DNA of 51,445 bases, taken from Gemmatimonadota bacterium (GTDB lineage Bacteria > Gemmatimonadota > Gemmatimonadetes > Gemmatimonadales > GWC2-71-9). The translations under genes and the position numbers were made by a program. The notes beneath the pieces are model-generated. The model saw nothing but the letters and a program-made list of their open reading frames with translations. It made no database searches and was not told the origin of the DNA. Within the stretch, counting starts at the first letter, position 1. Each line of letters starts with the position of its first letter. Of this stretch, positions 30,416 through 40,711 are shown piece by piece. The stretch covers positions 1 through 51,445 of the forward strand of contig JAHECL010000005.1 in the NCBI GenBank assembly GCA_024641745.1. The letters run 5' to 3'.

Positions 30416-31958
30416 CGGTGCCGTCTTTCCGGGGCCGACGCGCGCGTACGGCTGGTACGCGCTGGCCCTGCTCGCCCTGCTCAACCTGCTGAGCTACGTC
30501 AACCGCAACGTCCTCTTCGCCCTCGTGCCCCCGATCGAGCTCGACCTTCACCTCACCGACACCCACATCGGATGGATCGCCTCCGCCTTCGTCCTGCTCT
30601 TCTCGGTGGCGGTCTTTCCCTTCGGCGTCCTGAGCGACCTGCGCTCCCGGCGGGCGGTGGCGGCAGTGGGCGTGGTGGTCTGGAGCGCCTTCGCCTTCCT
30701 GGCGGGCCTCTCGCGCGGCTTCTGGGGCCTCTTCCTGACCCGCGCCGTGGTGGGCATCGGCGCGGCGGCGTTCACCGCGGCGGCGGCGTCGCTGGTGGCC
30801 GACTACTTCCCCGGGAACCGGCGGGCGGTGGCGATGGGCGTCTTCTCCGCCGGGATCCCCATCGGCGGGGTGGTCGGCATCGCCATCGGGGGGCAGCTTG
30901 ATGCGCTGTACGGCTGGCGCATCGCGATGATGGCGGTGGCGGTGCCGGGCTTCCTGCTGGCCGCCCTCGTGGTGCGGCTCAACGATCCGACCCGTCCACC
31001 GCCGACGCTGACGGTGCGCCAGTACTGGCGGGAGCTCGAGATCGGCGCCACCGGTGCCCTGCGGGTGGCCTGGCCGCTCCTGGTCGGTTCGCTGGCCGGC
31101 GCGCTGGCGGCCTGGCTGCTGGAGACCAGGTACGGGTCCACCTCCACGCTGGACACCGCCGCACTGGCCACCGGTATCGGCCTCGGCCTCGCCGGCAACC
31201 TCGTGCTGGTGATCCGCGCGAACCGGCGGAAGGACGGGAGCTTCGACTTCATTCCCGCCGACAGCATGAACGACGCCCTCGGCGAGATGCGGCTCGCCGT
31301 CGACACGGTGTTCCGGACCCCGACGCTGAAGTACCTCTTCGTCGGCGGCGCCCTGGTGTCGTTCGGCATGAACGGGCTGGTGGGATGGGCCCCGACCTTC
31401 ATGTCGAGGGAACTCGGGCTGACGATCGCCCAGGGGACGCTGCTGCTGGGCCAATGGGGGCTGCTGGCGGGGACGGCCGGGACGCTGGCGGGCGGGTTCT
31501 TCGCCGACTGGCTCGGGAAGTACACCGGCCGGGGGCGGATGATCGCGTCGTCGGTGGGGCTCCTGATCGGCGGACCGCTCGCCATCTGGCTGCTGGCGGT
31601 GCGGGACCTCGGCCTCTTCGTGCCGGTCTTCGCGACGGCATTCTTCTTCCTGACGCTCTACAACGGTCCGGTGATCGCCGCGGTGTTCGACGTGGTGCCG
31701 GCGCGCATCGGGGCCACGGTAGTCGGCGCCTACCTGCTCTTCATCCACGTGGCTGGTGACGCGATTGCGCTGCCGCTGGTGGGCTTCCTCTCCGACCGGT
31801 TCGGCATCGACCGCGCGATCTTCATCCTGCCCGCCGCGGCCATCGCCGGCGGTGTCGTGCTCTTCATGGGGGTGGGAACGGTCCTGCGGGACATGGAGTT
31901 CATGCTGGCGCGGACGACGACGACACATCCGGTGGTCACGGCCAGGCCCACCGGCTGA
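30405..31958 (+). CDS. MFS transporter (Spinster-like)
   Basis: [57 protein letters not shown] start overlaps the DHS-like stop. Confidence 0.9.
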
Positions 31959-31984
31959 CGGGCTCTCCTCACCCCCTGCCCCGC

Positions 31985-32350
31985 CTACCTCGCATTCCGG
32001 TACAGCAACTCGACCAGCTCGTCGTACATCGCGCCGGACTGCTCCGGATCGCCGGACCGGATGGCGCTGGCGGCACAGTGCTCGAGGTGGTTGCGGAAGA
32101 GGATGCGGGCCACGCCGCGCAGCGCCTCGTGCACCGAGGAGACCTGCGTGAGGATGTCGGCGCAGTACCGCTCCTCGTCCAGCATCTTCTGCAGTCCGCG
32201 CACCTGCCCCTCGATGCGCCGCAGACGCCGCAGGGCCGCCGCCTTCATCTCGGGGTCCACCGCCACGGCGTGCGTGCCGTCGCCGGGCCGCGCACAGGCG
32301 CAGGGGGCGAGGGTCCCGTCGGCCGGTGGCGTCGTGTCAGGGGTGGGCAT
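31985..32350 (-). CDS. csoR: CsoR/RcnR-type metal-sensing repressor
   Basis: LRRLRRIEGQVRGLQKMLDEERYCADILTQVSSVHEALRGVARILFRNHLEHC. Confidence 0.93.
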   Translation of the reverse strand: MPTPDTTPPADGTLAPCACARPGDGTHAVAVDPEMKAAALRRLRRIEGQVRGLQKMLDEERYCADILTQVSSVHEALRGVARILFRNHLEHCAASAIRSGDPEQSGAMYDELVELLYRNAR

Positions 32351-34674
32351 CAGGCCCTCCGGAGCCGGAGGCTGTTGGTCACGACGGAGACGCTGCTCAC
32401 GGCCATCGCCGCCGCCGCGATGGTCGGCGTGAGCAGGATGCCGAACACCGGATAGAGCACGCCGGCCGCCACCGGAATCCCCACCACGTTGTAGGCGAAC
32501 GCCCAGAAGAGGTTCTGCTTGATGACGCGCAGCGTGCGGCGCGCCAGGCGGACGGCCTCGGGGACCCCGGCCAGGTCGCCGCGCATCAGGGTGACGTCGC
32601 CCGCCTCCACCGCGACGTCGGTCCCGGTGCCGATGGCGATCCCGACATCGGCCTGCGCGAGCGCGGGGGCGTCGTTGAGCCCGTCGCCCACCATGCCGAC
32701 CACCTTCCCTTCCCCTTGCAGCCGCTGCACCACGTCGCGCTTGTGCTCGGGGAGCACCTCCGGCACCACGCGATCGATGCCCACCTGCCGTGCCACGCTC
32801 TCCGCCGTCCCGCGGGCATCGCCGGTCAGCATGATGACCTCGAGGCCGAGCGCACGGAGCGCCGCCACCGCGGCACGACTGGTCGGCTTGACCGGGTCGG
32901 CCACCCCGATGACCCCCGCGGCGGCACCGCCGATCGCGACGAGGACCGGTGTCGCGCCGAGATGGGCGAGCGCATCGGCGGCCTCGTGCAGGACGGTCGA
33001 GTCGACACCCCAGTCGGCGAAGAGGGCGCGGTTGCCGGCCAGCACGCCGTCTCCGTCGACGACGCCCACCACGCCCTTGCCGGGAAAGACCTGGAAGGTC
33101 TCGACGGCGGGGATGGTCAGTCCGCGCTCCGTGGCCGCGGCGACGATGGCCTCACCGAGCGGATGTTCGCTCATCCGCTCCAGCGCAGCGGCGTGGAGCA
33201 CGATGGCCGCCTCCGTCCCTGCCCCGGCGCTCCGGACCGCCGTGACGGCGGGTCGGCCTTCGGTGATCGTCCCGGTCTTGTCGAGCACCACGACGTCGAG
33301 CTCGGCGGCGCGCTGGAGGATGTTGCCCCCCTTGAACAGCACGCCACGCTCGGCGCCCCGCCCCGTCGCGACCATGACCGCGGTGGGAACCGCCAGTCCC
33401 ATGGCACAGGGACAGGCGATGATCAGCACCGTGACCGCGGCGGCGAGGGCGCGCACCACGCGCGGCTCGGGGCCGACGAGGTACCAGGTGGCGAAGGTGA
33501 TGAGCGCGAGGACGATGACCGTCGGGACGAAGACCGCCGCGATCCGGTCGGAGAGCTGCTGGATCGGGGCCTTGGCGCCCTGCGCCTCCCGCACCATGCG
33601 GATGATCTGTGCGAGGACGGTGTCGGGGCCGACACGCGTGGCGCGCATGCGGAAGGCGCCCGCGCGGTTGAGGGTGGCCCCGGTGACCGGGCTGCCGGGC
33701 TGCTTCGCCACCGGGGTCGGTTCCCCGGTCAGCATCGCCTCATCCACCGAGGTGGTCCCCTCGAGGACGACGCCGTCCACCGGGATCGTCTCGCCCGGGC
33801 GCACGAGGAGCTGGTCACCGGTGCGGACCTGGCCGAGCGGAAGCTCGACCACTTCCCCGCCCCGCATCACGTGCGCGGTGTCGGGCCGCAGCGCCACCAG
33901 CTTCCGGATGGCCGCCGAGGTGCGTCCCTTGGCGCGCGCCTCGAGATAGTTGCCGAGGAGGATGAGCGCGATGATCCAGGTGACCGCTTCGTAATAGACG
34001 TGGGGCTCGACGCCGCGGGCCAGGAAGAAGGGCGCGCCGATCGTCATTGCGAGGCTGAAGAGGAAGGCGGCCCCGGTGCCGACGGCGACCAGGGTGTTCA
34101 TGTCGGCGCCGCGGTGCCGTGCCGCCGCCCAGGCGCGGACATAGAAGTGGCGGCCGGCCCAGAAGACCACGGGGAGCGTCAGGGCGAGGAGCGTCCATCG
34201 CCAGGTGTCCGCACTGACGCGGAAGAGCCCGGGGGCGACGGCGCGCAGCACATCGCCCAGCGGCATCATCAGGTGCATCAGCGGATCGGCGGCCCCCTGG
34301 GCGGCCGCGGCCTCGCCGAGCGGGACGCCGATGAGCATCGCGAGCGCGGCGATGACCAGGCTGACCACGACCTTCCGCCGGAGCACGCGCCGCTCGGTGG
34401 CGAGCCGCAGCTCATCGGCCGTCTCCTCCTCACCGGCGCCGGTGACGGGGCGGGGCAGCTCGGCGCCGTACCCGGTGTCCCGGATGGTGGCGACAAGCGA
34501 GTCGAGGGTGGCCGCCGCCGGATCGAACTCGACGGTGGCGGAGTTGGTCATCAGGTTGACGTTGGCCGATGCCACCCCCGGGGTGCGCTCCAGCGTGCGC
34601 TGGATGCGCGCGCTGCAGGCGGCGCAGGTCATCCCGGTCACGGGAATGGTCGCGCGTTCGGTGGCGGTGGTCAT
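32350..34674 (-). CDS. copA: Copper-translocating P1B-type ATPase
   Basis: [15 protein letters not shown] domain, [52 protein letters not shown]. Confidence 0.97.
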   Translation of the reverse strand: MTTATERATIPVTGMTCAACSARIQRTLERTPGVASANVNLMTNSATVEFDPAAATLDSLVATIRDTGYGAELPRPVTGAGEEETADELRLATERRVLRRKVVVSLVIAALAMLIGVPLGEAAAAQGAADPLMHLMMPLGDVLRAVAPGLFRVSADTWRWTLLALTLPVVFWAGRHFYVRAWAAARHRGADMNTLVAVGTGAAFLFSLAMTIGAPFFLARGVEPHVYYEAVTWIIALILLGNYLEARAKGRTSAAIRKLVALRPDTAHVMRGGEVVELPLGQVRTGDQLLVRPGETIPVDGVVLEGTTSVDEAMLTGEPTPVAKQPGSPVTGATLNRAGAFRMRATRVGPDTVLAQIIRMVREAQGAKAPIQQLSDRIAAVFVPTVIVLALITFATWYLVGPEPRVVRALAAAVTVLIIACPCAMGLAVPTAVMVATGRGAERGVLFKGGNILQRAAELDVVVLDKTGTITEGRPAVTAVRSAGAGTEAAIVLHAAALERMSEHPLGEAIVAAATERGLTIPAVETFQVFPGKGVVGVVDGDGVLAGNRALFADWGVDSTVLHEAADALAHLGATPVLVAIGGAAAGVIGVADPVKPTSRAAVAALRALGLEVIMLTGDARGTAESVARQVGIDRVVPEVLPEHKRDVVQRLQGEGKVVGMVGDGLNDAPALAQADVGIAIGTGTDVAVEAGDVTLMRGDLAGVPEAVRLARRTLRVIKQNLFWAFAYNVVGIPVAAGVLYPVFGILLTPTIAAAAMAVSSVSVVTNSLRLRRA

Positions 34675-34684
34675 CGGCGTCGTG

Positions 34685-34903
34685 TCACGTGGCGCTGGGA
34701 GCGGGGGTGGCGCGGTAGCCCTCTTCGGTGACGGCGGCGGCGATTCGGGCCGCGTCGATCCTGGCCGGGTCGAACCGCAGTTCCGCCCGCCCGATCTTGA
34801 CCGAATCGACTTCGATGCCGTCGAGGGCGTCGAGGGCCTTGTTCACGGCGTTCAGGCAGTGCCCGCAGGACATGCCTTCGATGTGGAGGATGAGATTTTC
34901 CAT
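34685..34903 (-). CDS. copZ: Heavy-metal-associated domain copper chaperone
   Basis: [46 protein letters not shown]. Confidence 0.93.
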   Translation of the reverse strand: MENLILHIEGMSCGHCLNAVNKALDALDGIEVDSVKIGRAELRFDPARIDAARIAAAVTEEGYRATPAPSAT

Positions 34904-34915
34904 AGTCCAATCATG

Positions 34916-34933
34916 TAGTAGTCATAACTACTA
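34916..34933. promoter_or_regulatory. Candidate operator upstream of copZ
   Basis: Perfect dyad TAGTAGT-CATA-ACTACTA 12 bp upstream of the copZ start codon. Confidence 0.5.
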
Positions 34934-35205
34934 ACTATGTCTCGCACCCTGTTCTTGGATCTGCAGCGTGGTCATCAGCCCAGGGCCGAGCGGCGAAAAT
35001 GGATTCCAAGATATATAGGGGAGGGGGGTATGTCAATATGTTCTATCGGCAGGTCAGAACTTCTTGACCAGAAGTGATTTGCAATATGAAATCGGCGGTG
35101 CTCCCAGGAGGCGCCTGCCACGGAAAAACACCTAACTCCCAACGTGACAAGTCTTTGCGATCCTGTGAGCAGAGACAGGGCATGCAAAGTGCACTAGGGA
35201 CGATT

Positions 35206-36840
35206 ATGAATCACGACCGCGGGTCTTTCCCATCCTCCTCCCAGGGGAGCGAGATCGAGGACCTCGACATGAGGGTCCCGCTTCTCCGCCTGAAGGGAAA
35301 CTCGTGGGACGAGGTGGCGCTCGAGACCTGGCTCGAGGCGCTTTCCGGGCTGCTTGCCCCGGAACTCCCGCACGACCTGATGGCGCTCTGGGTCTATCCC
35401 CCCAACGGTCCGGCGGTGCTCGTCGGCCCCTCCGCCCTGGCCCAGGATCACCTCGAGATCCCGGCACCGGCTCCGCACCTGGGGCAGGACGAGCTCTACA
35501 CGATGGAGCAGCGAATCCGCACGGCCGGATATGCGTCGGTGGTCTGCATGGCGGTCCCGCACGGCGACCGCGACGTCGGCCTCCTCCTGCTGGCCGACCT
35601 CCGACCCGCTCGCTACGGACTGCCTGAGGCAGTCCTCCTCCGGAACGTGGCCGACTCGCTCGGATCGACCCTGGCGCGCGTGGCGCGGCAGGGCAGGGAC
35701 TCGCTGCCCCCGCCGCGTGTGGACGGGACGCCGCCTCCGCCGGAGCGACGGCGGTCGGAGCCGGGGCGGAAACTGCTCGAGCTCAATGCACTCCTCGCCA
35801 ATCTCGGGCTGGCGGAGTCGGCGTCACGCACGCCGAGAGAATTCACCGAATTCGTGTCGAAGGCGGTCCAGTCGATGCTGCCGCACGACCGCATCCAGTT
35901 GCTGGTCCCGGACGCCTCCGCCCAGGAACACTACCGCTTCGATCGGCATGGGCCCGGCACCTTCTGGTCCGATCCGGCGCTGGTCGTGACCCGGGCCCAG
36001 TTCGACCCGGCGGCGCTGTTCGGCGACGCCGACGACATCCTGGTCGGCGACACCGGCACGGGGCAGGGGCTCCTGGCGTGGTGCCCCGACACGCCGGGGG
36101 GCGGTGCCGCGCCCGCCGCCGCGCGCTCGGTGGTCGGGGTCCGGCTCCTCTCACAAACCCGTGTCGCGGGGTACCTCCTCCTCGGTGGGGACGGTCCCGA
36201 CTTCTTCCGGCGCGAGGACCTCGAACTCCTGCGCCAGGTCGCCCCGCTGGTGGCGGTGCGGGTGGACAGCTTCCTCCTCGCCTGGCAGGTGCAGGTCATG
36301 CGCTCGCACCTCAGCGTGCTGCGCAACGTGCCGGCGCATCTCGGGCGCATCGCCGAAGTGCTGGCGACGACGGCTCACGTCGGGGCGGCCACGCGCCTGT
36401 TCGCGCGAGAAGCCTCCACCGTCCTCCCGTTCGACCGAATGGAATTCTCGCTGAAGCTCGGCGAGGCCGACGAGGTGGTCATCGTCTCGCCGGGCGATGC
36501 CCGGCCCCTGCCGGATGTGCCGCTCGTATCCGTCGCGGGGACGGAACTTGGTCGGGTGCTCCGCGGCGAGCTGCCGCATGCCTACGCCTCGGCACGTCGA
36601 CAGCTGGAGCGCGAGACCGGGCCGACCCGGCCGACCGCCGCGCTGGTGGTCCCGCTGCGGGTCGGCGGCCGGATCTTCGGGTGCCTGACGCTCCTCGCGG
36701 CCGGCGCCGATGCGTTCACCCGAGCCGACATCGCGCTGGCACAGCAGCTCGCCGACGTCGTGGCCCCGCACCTCGAGCTGCTCCGCCGAGCGGCGCTGTC
36801 GCCCTCGCCGCTGGCACAGGGGTGGCGGCGCCGCCCATAG
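35206..36840 (+). CDS. Multi-GAF-domain-like sensory protein without an obvious output domain
   Basis: Three segments ending in GAF-like strands (VCMAVPHGDRDVGLLLLADL; VVGVRLLSQTRVAGYLLLGG; LVVPLRVGGRIFGCLTLLAAGADAFTRADIALAQQLAD); start could be 35074-35206. Confidence 0.7.
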   Translation: MNHDRGSFPSSSQGSEIEDLDMRVPLLRLKGNSWDEVALETWLEALSGLLAPELPHDLMALWVYPPNGPAVLVGPSALAQDHLEIPAPAPHLGQDELYTMEQRIRTAGYASVVCMAVPHGDRDVGLLLLADLRPARYGLPEAVLLRNVADSLGSTLARVARQGRDSLPPPRVDGTPPPPERRRSEPGRKLLELNALLANLGLAESASRTPREFTEFVSKAVQSMLPHDRIQLLVPDASAQEHYRFDRHGPGTFWSDPALVVTRAQFDPAALFGDADDILVGDTGTGQGLLAWCPDTPGGGAAPAAARSVVGVRLLSQTRVAGYLLLGGDGPDFFRREDLELLRQVAPLVAVRVDSFLLAWQVQVMRSHLSVLRNVPAHLGRIAEVLATTAHVGAATRLFAREASTVLPFDRMEFSLKLGEADEVVIVSPGDARPLPDVPLVSVAGTELGRVLRGELPHAYASARRQLERETGPTRPTAALVVPLRVGGRIFGCLTLLAAGADAFTRADIALAQQLADVVAPHLELLRRAALSPSPLAQGWRRRP

Positions 36841-36877
36841 GGCAGCGGGCCGGTCAGGGCAGGCACGAAGGCAGGCA

Positions 36878-36908
36878 AAGGGGGCAACCATCGATCGGTT
36901 GCCCCCTT
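36878..36908. terminator. Bidirectional terminator-like hairpin between convergent genes
   Basis: AAGGGGGCAACC-atcgatc-GGTTGCCCCCTT: 12-bp perfect stem, 7-nt loop. Confidence 0.75.
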
Positions 36909-36940
36909 CGTCATCGGTCCGGGCGGCCGTGCGGCGGCCG

Positions 36941-37777
36941 CTAGGCGGGTTTCGATTCCATCGCGCCGGCTGGCAGGAACCGCCGGATGAGAAACGCCAG
37001 CAGCAGCGCCACGCCGAAGGCGCAGACGATGACGGGGCCGGTGGGCAGGTCGAACTTGAACGACACCGCGAGGCCTGCCGCCGAGGCGAGCACCCCGGTG
37101 ATCCAGGACGAGATCGCCAGGTACTTCTGGTTGCCGGAGAACTGGAACGCCACCGCCGCCGGCACCACCAGGAAGGAGAAGACCAGCAGCACGCCGGCGA
37201 TCGGCACGGACAGGGTGATCACCACGCCGAAACTGAGGTAGAACCAGAAGTCCCACCAGCGGATGCTCCAGCCGTTGGCCAGCGCCGTTGCCGGCTCGAA
37301 CGAAATGGTCAGGAACCGCTTCCGCAGCACGAAGTGGAAGACCCCCAGCCCGGCGTAGACCGCCGCCATCTTGATGATGGCCGGCCAGGTCACCCAGAGC
37401 AGGCTGCCCACCAGGATGTCCTTGATCGCCTCGCCGCCGCGCGGCACGCGGTCCGCCACCAGGATGGCGGCGGCGGACGCCACCACGTAGACGATGCCGA
37501 TGATCGCCTCCTGGGGAACGCGCCCCTTGTCGTGCGTACGCGTGAGCGCGAAGAGCCCGGCGCCGATGGTCGTGAACCCCAGCGCATACACGTAGGACAT
37601 CGTCGACCCGGGATCGGAGCCGGCGAAGATGGCCACGGTGGAGCCGAGGGCCGCCATCTGCGCGAGGGAGAGGTCGACGAAGATGACCTCGCGCGCGATG
37701 ATGTGCAGGCCGAGGTAGGAGTGGATGGCCACGATCACCATGCAGGCCGCGAGCGGCGGCAGGATCAGGTCGAGCAT
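36941..37777 (-). CDS. Metal ABC transporter permease (ZnuB/MntB type)
   Basis: MLDLILPPLAACMVIVAIHSYLGLHIIAREVIFVDLSLAQMAALGSTVA and VLLVFSFLVVPAAVAF. Confidence 0.92.
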   Translation of the reverse strand: MLDLILPPLAACMVIVAIHSYLGLHIIAREVIFVDLSLAQMAALGSTVAIFAGSDPGSTMSYVYALGFTTIGAGLFALTRTHDKGRVPQEAIIGIVYVVASAAAILVADRVPRGGEAIKDILVGSLLWVTWPAIIKMAAVYAGLGVFHFVLRKRFLTISFEPATALANGWSIRWWDFWFYLSFGVVITLSVPIAGVLLVFSFLVVPAAVAFQFSGNQKYLAISSWITGVLASAAGLAVSFKFDLPTGPVIVCAFGVALLLAFLIRRFLPAGAMESKPA

Positions 37778-37781
37778 CGCG

Positions 37782-38807
37782 TCAGTTCTTCCTTCCGAAG
37801 GCGGCGGACAGGCCGTCCACCCAGGTGTTGACGAGATCGAAATAGGTGGTGACCCCGGGGGTGCCGTAGGTGTTCTCCGGCACGATCACGGCGGTGGCGC
37901 CGGTCTTGGCTGATACCTGCTCGATCTGGGAGCGAGAGAAGTAGTTGGATGCGAAGAGGGCAGGGATCTGCTTCTGCTTCATCAGGTCGATGACCTCCTG
38001 CACATGTCCAGGGGTCGGCGGGATGCCTGGCTTCGCCTCGATGTAGGCGATGCACGCGACCTGGAAGCGGGCGCTGAAGTAGGCCCACTCCTTGTGGTAG
38101 CAGGCCATCTCCTTCCCCTTGAAGTCCGCGCCCCGCTTCAGCCAGCCACCCAGCTGCTCCGCGAGCGGCTTGCCGTGCAGCATGGTCTTGGTGACGAAGT
38201 CGTCGAACTGGTTCGCTCGCAGGAGGTTGAACGCGGCGGCGGGGGTGAGCAGCTCCACCAGCGGCTTGCCGATGGTGGCGTCGAGAACCCGCCGCTCGAA
38301 ATCGGCTTGGCGCCCCCTGTAGTAGTCGGCGTTGGCGGGGTCCACCTTCAGCAGCCCCGCCAGGATGTTCCGCCCGATCAGAATGCCGTTGACCGGGTCG
38401 GTGTGGATGTGCGGGTTGCCTTCCGCGTGGATGTCCCCGCCGGCGCGGCTGAGGGAGGTCGGCACCTCGAGGAGGACGATCCCGGTGTAGGCCGCCACGT
38501 ACCCCGGGCCGCCCTCCATGATCTTGCGGTTGCCCGCACGGTCGAGGAGCGTCGGCACCCACAGTTCGAGGTCGAGGCCGGTGGTGACGAAGAGGTCGGC
38601 GTCGCGCAGCAGCGCCACGAAGCTCGGCTTGGGCTGGACGAAGTGCGGATCTTCGTCGCCCTGGGCGATTGAGGTGACGGTGCCGCGGTCCCCGACGATC
38701 TCCCGGGCAATGGAACCGTAGGTGGTGAGGCTGGTGACCACCTTCACCTGGGCGGCTGGCGGTGTGGACCCGAGGGCGGCCAGCAGGAGCAATGCCGTGG
38801 AGAGCAT
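37782..38807 (-). CDS. Metal ABC transporter substrate-binding protein (ZnuA-like)
   Basis: VKVVTSLTTYGSIAREIVGDRGTVTSIAQGDEDPHFVQPKPSF, GNPHIHTDPVNG, ACYHKEWAYF, IPALFASNYFSRSQIEQVSAKTGA. Confidence 0.92.
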   Translation of the reverse strand: MLSTALLLLAALGSTPPAAQVKVVTSLTTYGSIAREIVGDRGTVTSIAQGDEDPHFVQPKPSFVALLRDADLFVTTGLDLELWVPTLLDRAGNRKIMEGGPGYVAAYTGIVLLEVPTSLSRAGGDIHAEGNPHIHTDPVNGILIGRNILAGLLKVDPANADYYRGRQADFERRVLDATIGKPLVELLTPAAAFNLLRANQFDDFVTKTMLHGKPLAEQLGGWLKRGADFKGKEMACYHKEWAYFSARFQVACIAYIEAKPGIPPTPGHVQEVIDLMKQKQIPALFASNYFSRSQIEQVSAKTGATAVIVPENTYGTPGVTTYFDLVNTWVDGLSAAFGRKN

Positions 38808-38808
38808 G

Positions 38809-40218
38809 TCAGTATGTCTCGTGTTTGTGAGGACCCATCGCCCAGACGACCTGCAGTGTCAGGTTGTCGAGCGATCCGGTGGAGTCGAGATGGTTGCGAA
38901 ACGCCTGCAGCCGGAGGTACACGAACTCGCTTTGCCACCAGGTGACCGCACCGGTGGCGCGCCAGGTCGATTCATCGGGACCGGACGGCGCCTCGACGTA
39001 GTCGTACCGGCCACCGAGGATCCAGCGCCGGTCGAGGCGCCAGGTGAGGTCCGAATACATGCCGTACCGCGTGGTGGTCGGCCCCTCGCCGAGGCGCTGC
39101 AGTCGGTATCCCTCGGTGCGAAAGGTGATGTCCTTCCGGGTGCCGGCGTCGGGCGGGCGGATGGTGAACCGGACGTCGGCGCCGATGAGGTTGCTGGTGA
39201 GGTTCACGTCGCCGTTCCGGGCGCCGAGTCCGGTGAAGCCGATCTGCATGTAGGTACTGCGGGACAACTGCCAGAAATTCTGCAGGCGGGCCAGCAGCGC
39301 CGGCTGGGTGCTGAGGTCGTTGAGCGGCTCGCTCTCGATGGCGGCGGCCTGCAGGAAGATCTCGGAGGTTCCCTTGGCGATCGAGACCGGGAGGAGGTTG
39401 TAGAGACTTGCGCCGACGCCGCTCAATCCGTCCTCGCCGAGGAACGCCTGGTAGACCAGGGGATAGTTGGTCTCCGGCAGGGCGTGCCGGTGCCAGCGGT
39501 TGAGCTCGCCGACCGCCATCCGGTACTTGCCGAGGTCGCCGCGAAACTTGCCCGGGAGGCCCGTCCAGTAGATGTACGCTTCCTCGACGCCGATTTCGTC
39601 CTCGCCCCAGGTGAGGAAGATCTTGGTGGCGGAGTAGGGGTCCAGCGTGGCCTGGAAGGCGACCTCGACCTCGGCGAGCTGGAGGTCGAGGCCCTCGATG
39701 TCGGTCTGCGCCGCGAACTGGACATTGCCGGTGGCGCTGATCTCCGGGTTCATCGACGACTGGTTGCGCTGCTTGCTCACGAATTCGGTCGGGTCTGCGC
39801 CCGCGGTGTCGGGCATCACCGGCACCCCGGCGGTGGCGGTGGCGGCGGCGCTGTCGGCTGCCGCGCGAATGGCGGCGAGGGGATCGGTCGTATCGGGCGT
39901 GACGGGTGCAGGCGGGGCGGCGGCGCACCGGGTCGCAGCGGTGTTCGCCCGGGCCGTCAGCCGCGCCACGGCCACGACCAGCGAATCCACCGCGGCGTTG
40001 CCGGTGGGCTGCTTCGGCGCCGGGCCGGGAAGCGGGGAGGTGGGACAGGCGCCGGCGTCGAGCGAGTCGAGGCGTGCGCTCAGCGACCGGACGGTGCGCT
40101 GGAGCGAGTCCACCGTGCTGGTGGGCACTCCCTGTCCCTGGGCCGCCGCGGGGGCAAGGGCCATCAGGGTGGTGATCAGCACAGCCGTGCGGAAAGACAG
40201 CCGCATGGGCCTCCTCAT
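38809..40218 (-). CDS. Outer-membrane porin-like protein with N-terminal coiled coil
   Basis: Signal peptide MRRPMRLSFRTAVLITTLMALAPAAAQG, VDSLQRTVRSLSARLDSL coiled coil, C-terminal beta-barrel strands (WVLGGRYDYVEAP-like, LRLQAFRNHL, LTLQVVWAMGPHKHETY). Confidence 0.82.
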   Translation of the reverse strand: MRRPMRLSFRTAVLITTLMALAPAAAQGQGVPTSTVDSLQRTVRSLSARLDSLDAGACPTSPLPGPAPKQPTGNAAVDSLVVAVARLTARANTAATRCAAAPPAPVTPDTTDPLAAIRAAADSAAATATAGVPVMPDTAGADPTEFVSKQRNQSSMNPEISATGNVQFAAQTDIEGLDLQLAEVEVAFQATLDPYSATKIFLTWGEDEIGVEEAYIYWTGLPGKFRGDLGKYRMAVGELNRWHRHALPETNYPLVYQAFLGEDGLSGVGASLYNLLPVSIAKGTSEIFLQAAAIESEPLNDLSTQPALLARLQNFWQLSRSTYMQIGFTGLGARNGDVNLTSNLIGADVRFTIRPPDAGTRKDITFRTEGYRLQRLGEGPTTTRYGMYSDLTWRLDRRWILGGRYDYVEAPSGPDESTWRATGAVTWWQSEFVYLRLQAFRNHLDSTGSLDNLTLQVVWAMGPHKHETY

Positions 40219-40282
40219 TCCTGTTGATGGGATCCGGGGGGAGCCGGTTCCCGATGTCGTTGTCAGGACAGGGACAGGAGGG

Positions 40283-40618
40283 TCAGGCGGGCGGCGCGCG
40301 GGAGTGCTGGAGGGCGACGAGCTCGGTGTCGGTGGGGACCGCGGCGTCGGGGGTGATGGCCCGAGCCGCCATCGGCGGCGCGACCCGGACGGCCTGCGCG
40401 CTGCCGATCGACTCACGCTGCGCCGCGACCGGATGGGCAAGGGTGCAGTGATCGGCGTGGTGCTGCCCGCCGTGCGCCTCGATGTGCGTGACGCCAGCGC
40501 AGGGGTCCCGGCCGGCCAGATGGAACATCGCCGCGTCGGCGATCGGCACGCCGAAGGTTCCGGTGAGGAAGACCCCCAGAATGAGGGCCGCGCGGAGCCG
40601 GCGGGCGAGGATGATCAC
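40283..40618 (-). CDS. Small secreted His/Cys-containing protein
   Basis: From GTG 40618: VIILARRLRAALILGVFLTGTFGVPIADAAMFHLAGRDPCAGVTHIEAHGGQHHADHCTLAHP; hydrophobic signal then C..H..H..HH..HC cluster. Confidence 0.65.
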   Translation of the reverse strand: MIILARRLRAALILGVFLTGTFGVPIADAAMFHLAGRDPCAGVTHIEAHGGQHHADHCTLAHPVAAQRESIGSAQAVRVAPPMAARAITPDAAVPTDTELVALQHSRAPPA

Positions 40619-40711
40619 GAAGTGGAATGTGCGGGAGCGGGAAGGGATGGACAAGGGCGTCGAGGCCCCGCTGGGCCGGGAGGCGAGCAGCCCCCTCCCG
40701 GCCCCGGGCAC

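Noticed and set aside
32326-34731. 801-aa plus-strand ORF opposite copA
   Set aside because: Shadow of copA; D/H/R/G-rich with no recognisable domain
35048-35077. GGTCAGAACTTCTTGACC imperfect dyad upstream of the triple-GAF gene
   Set aside because: Only 5-bp arms with imperfect extension; could occur by chance
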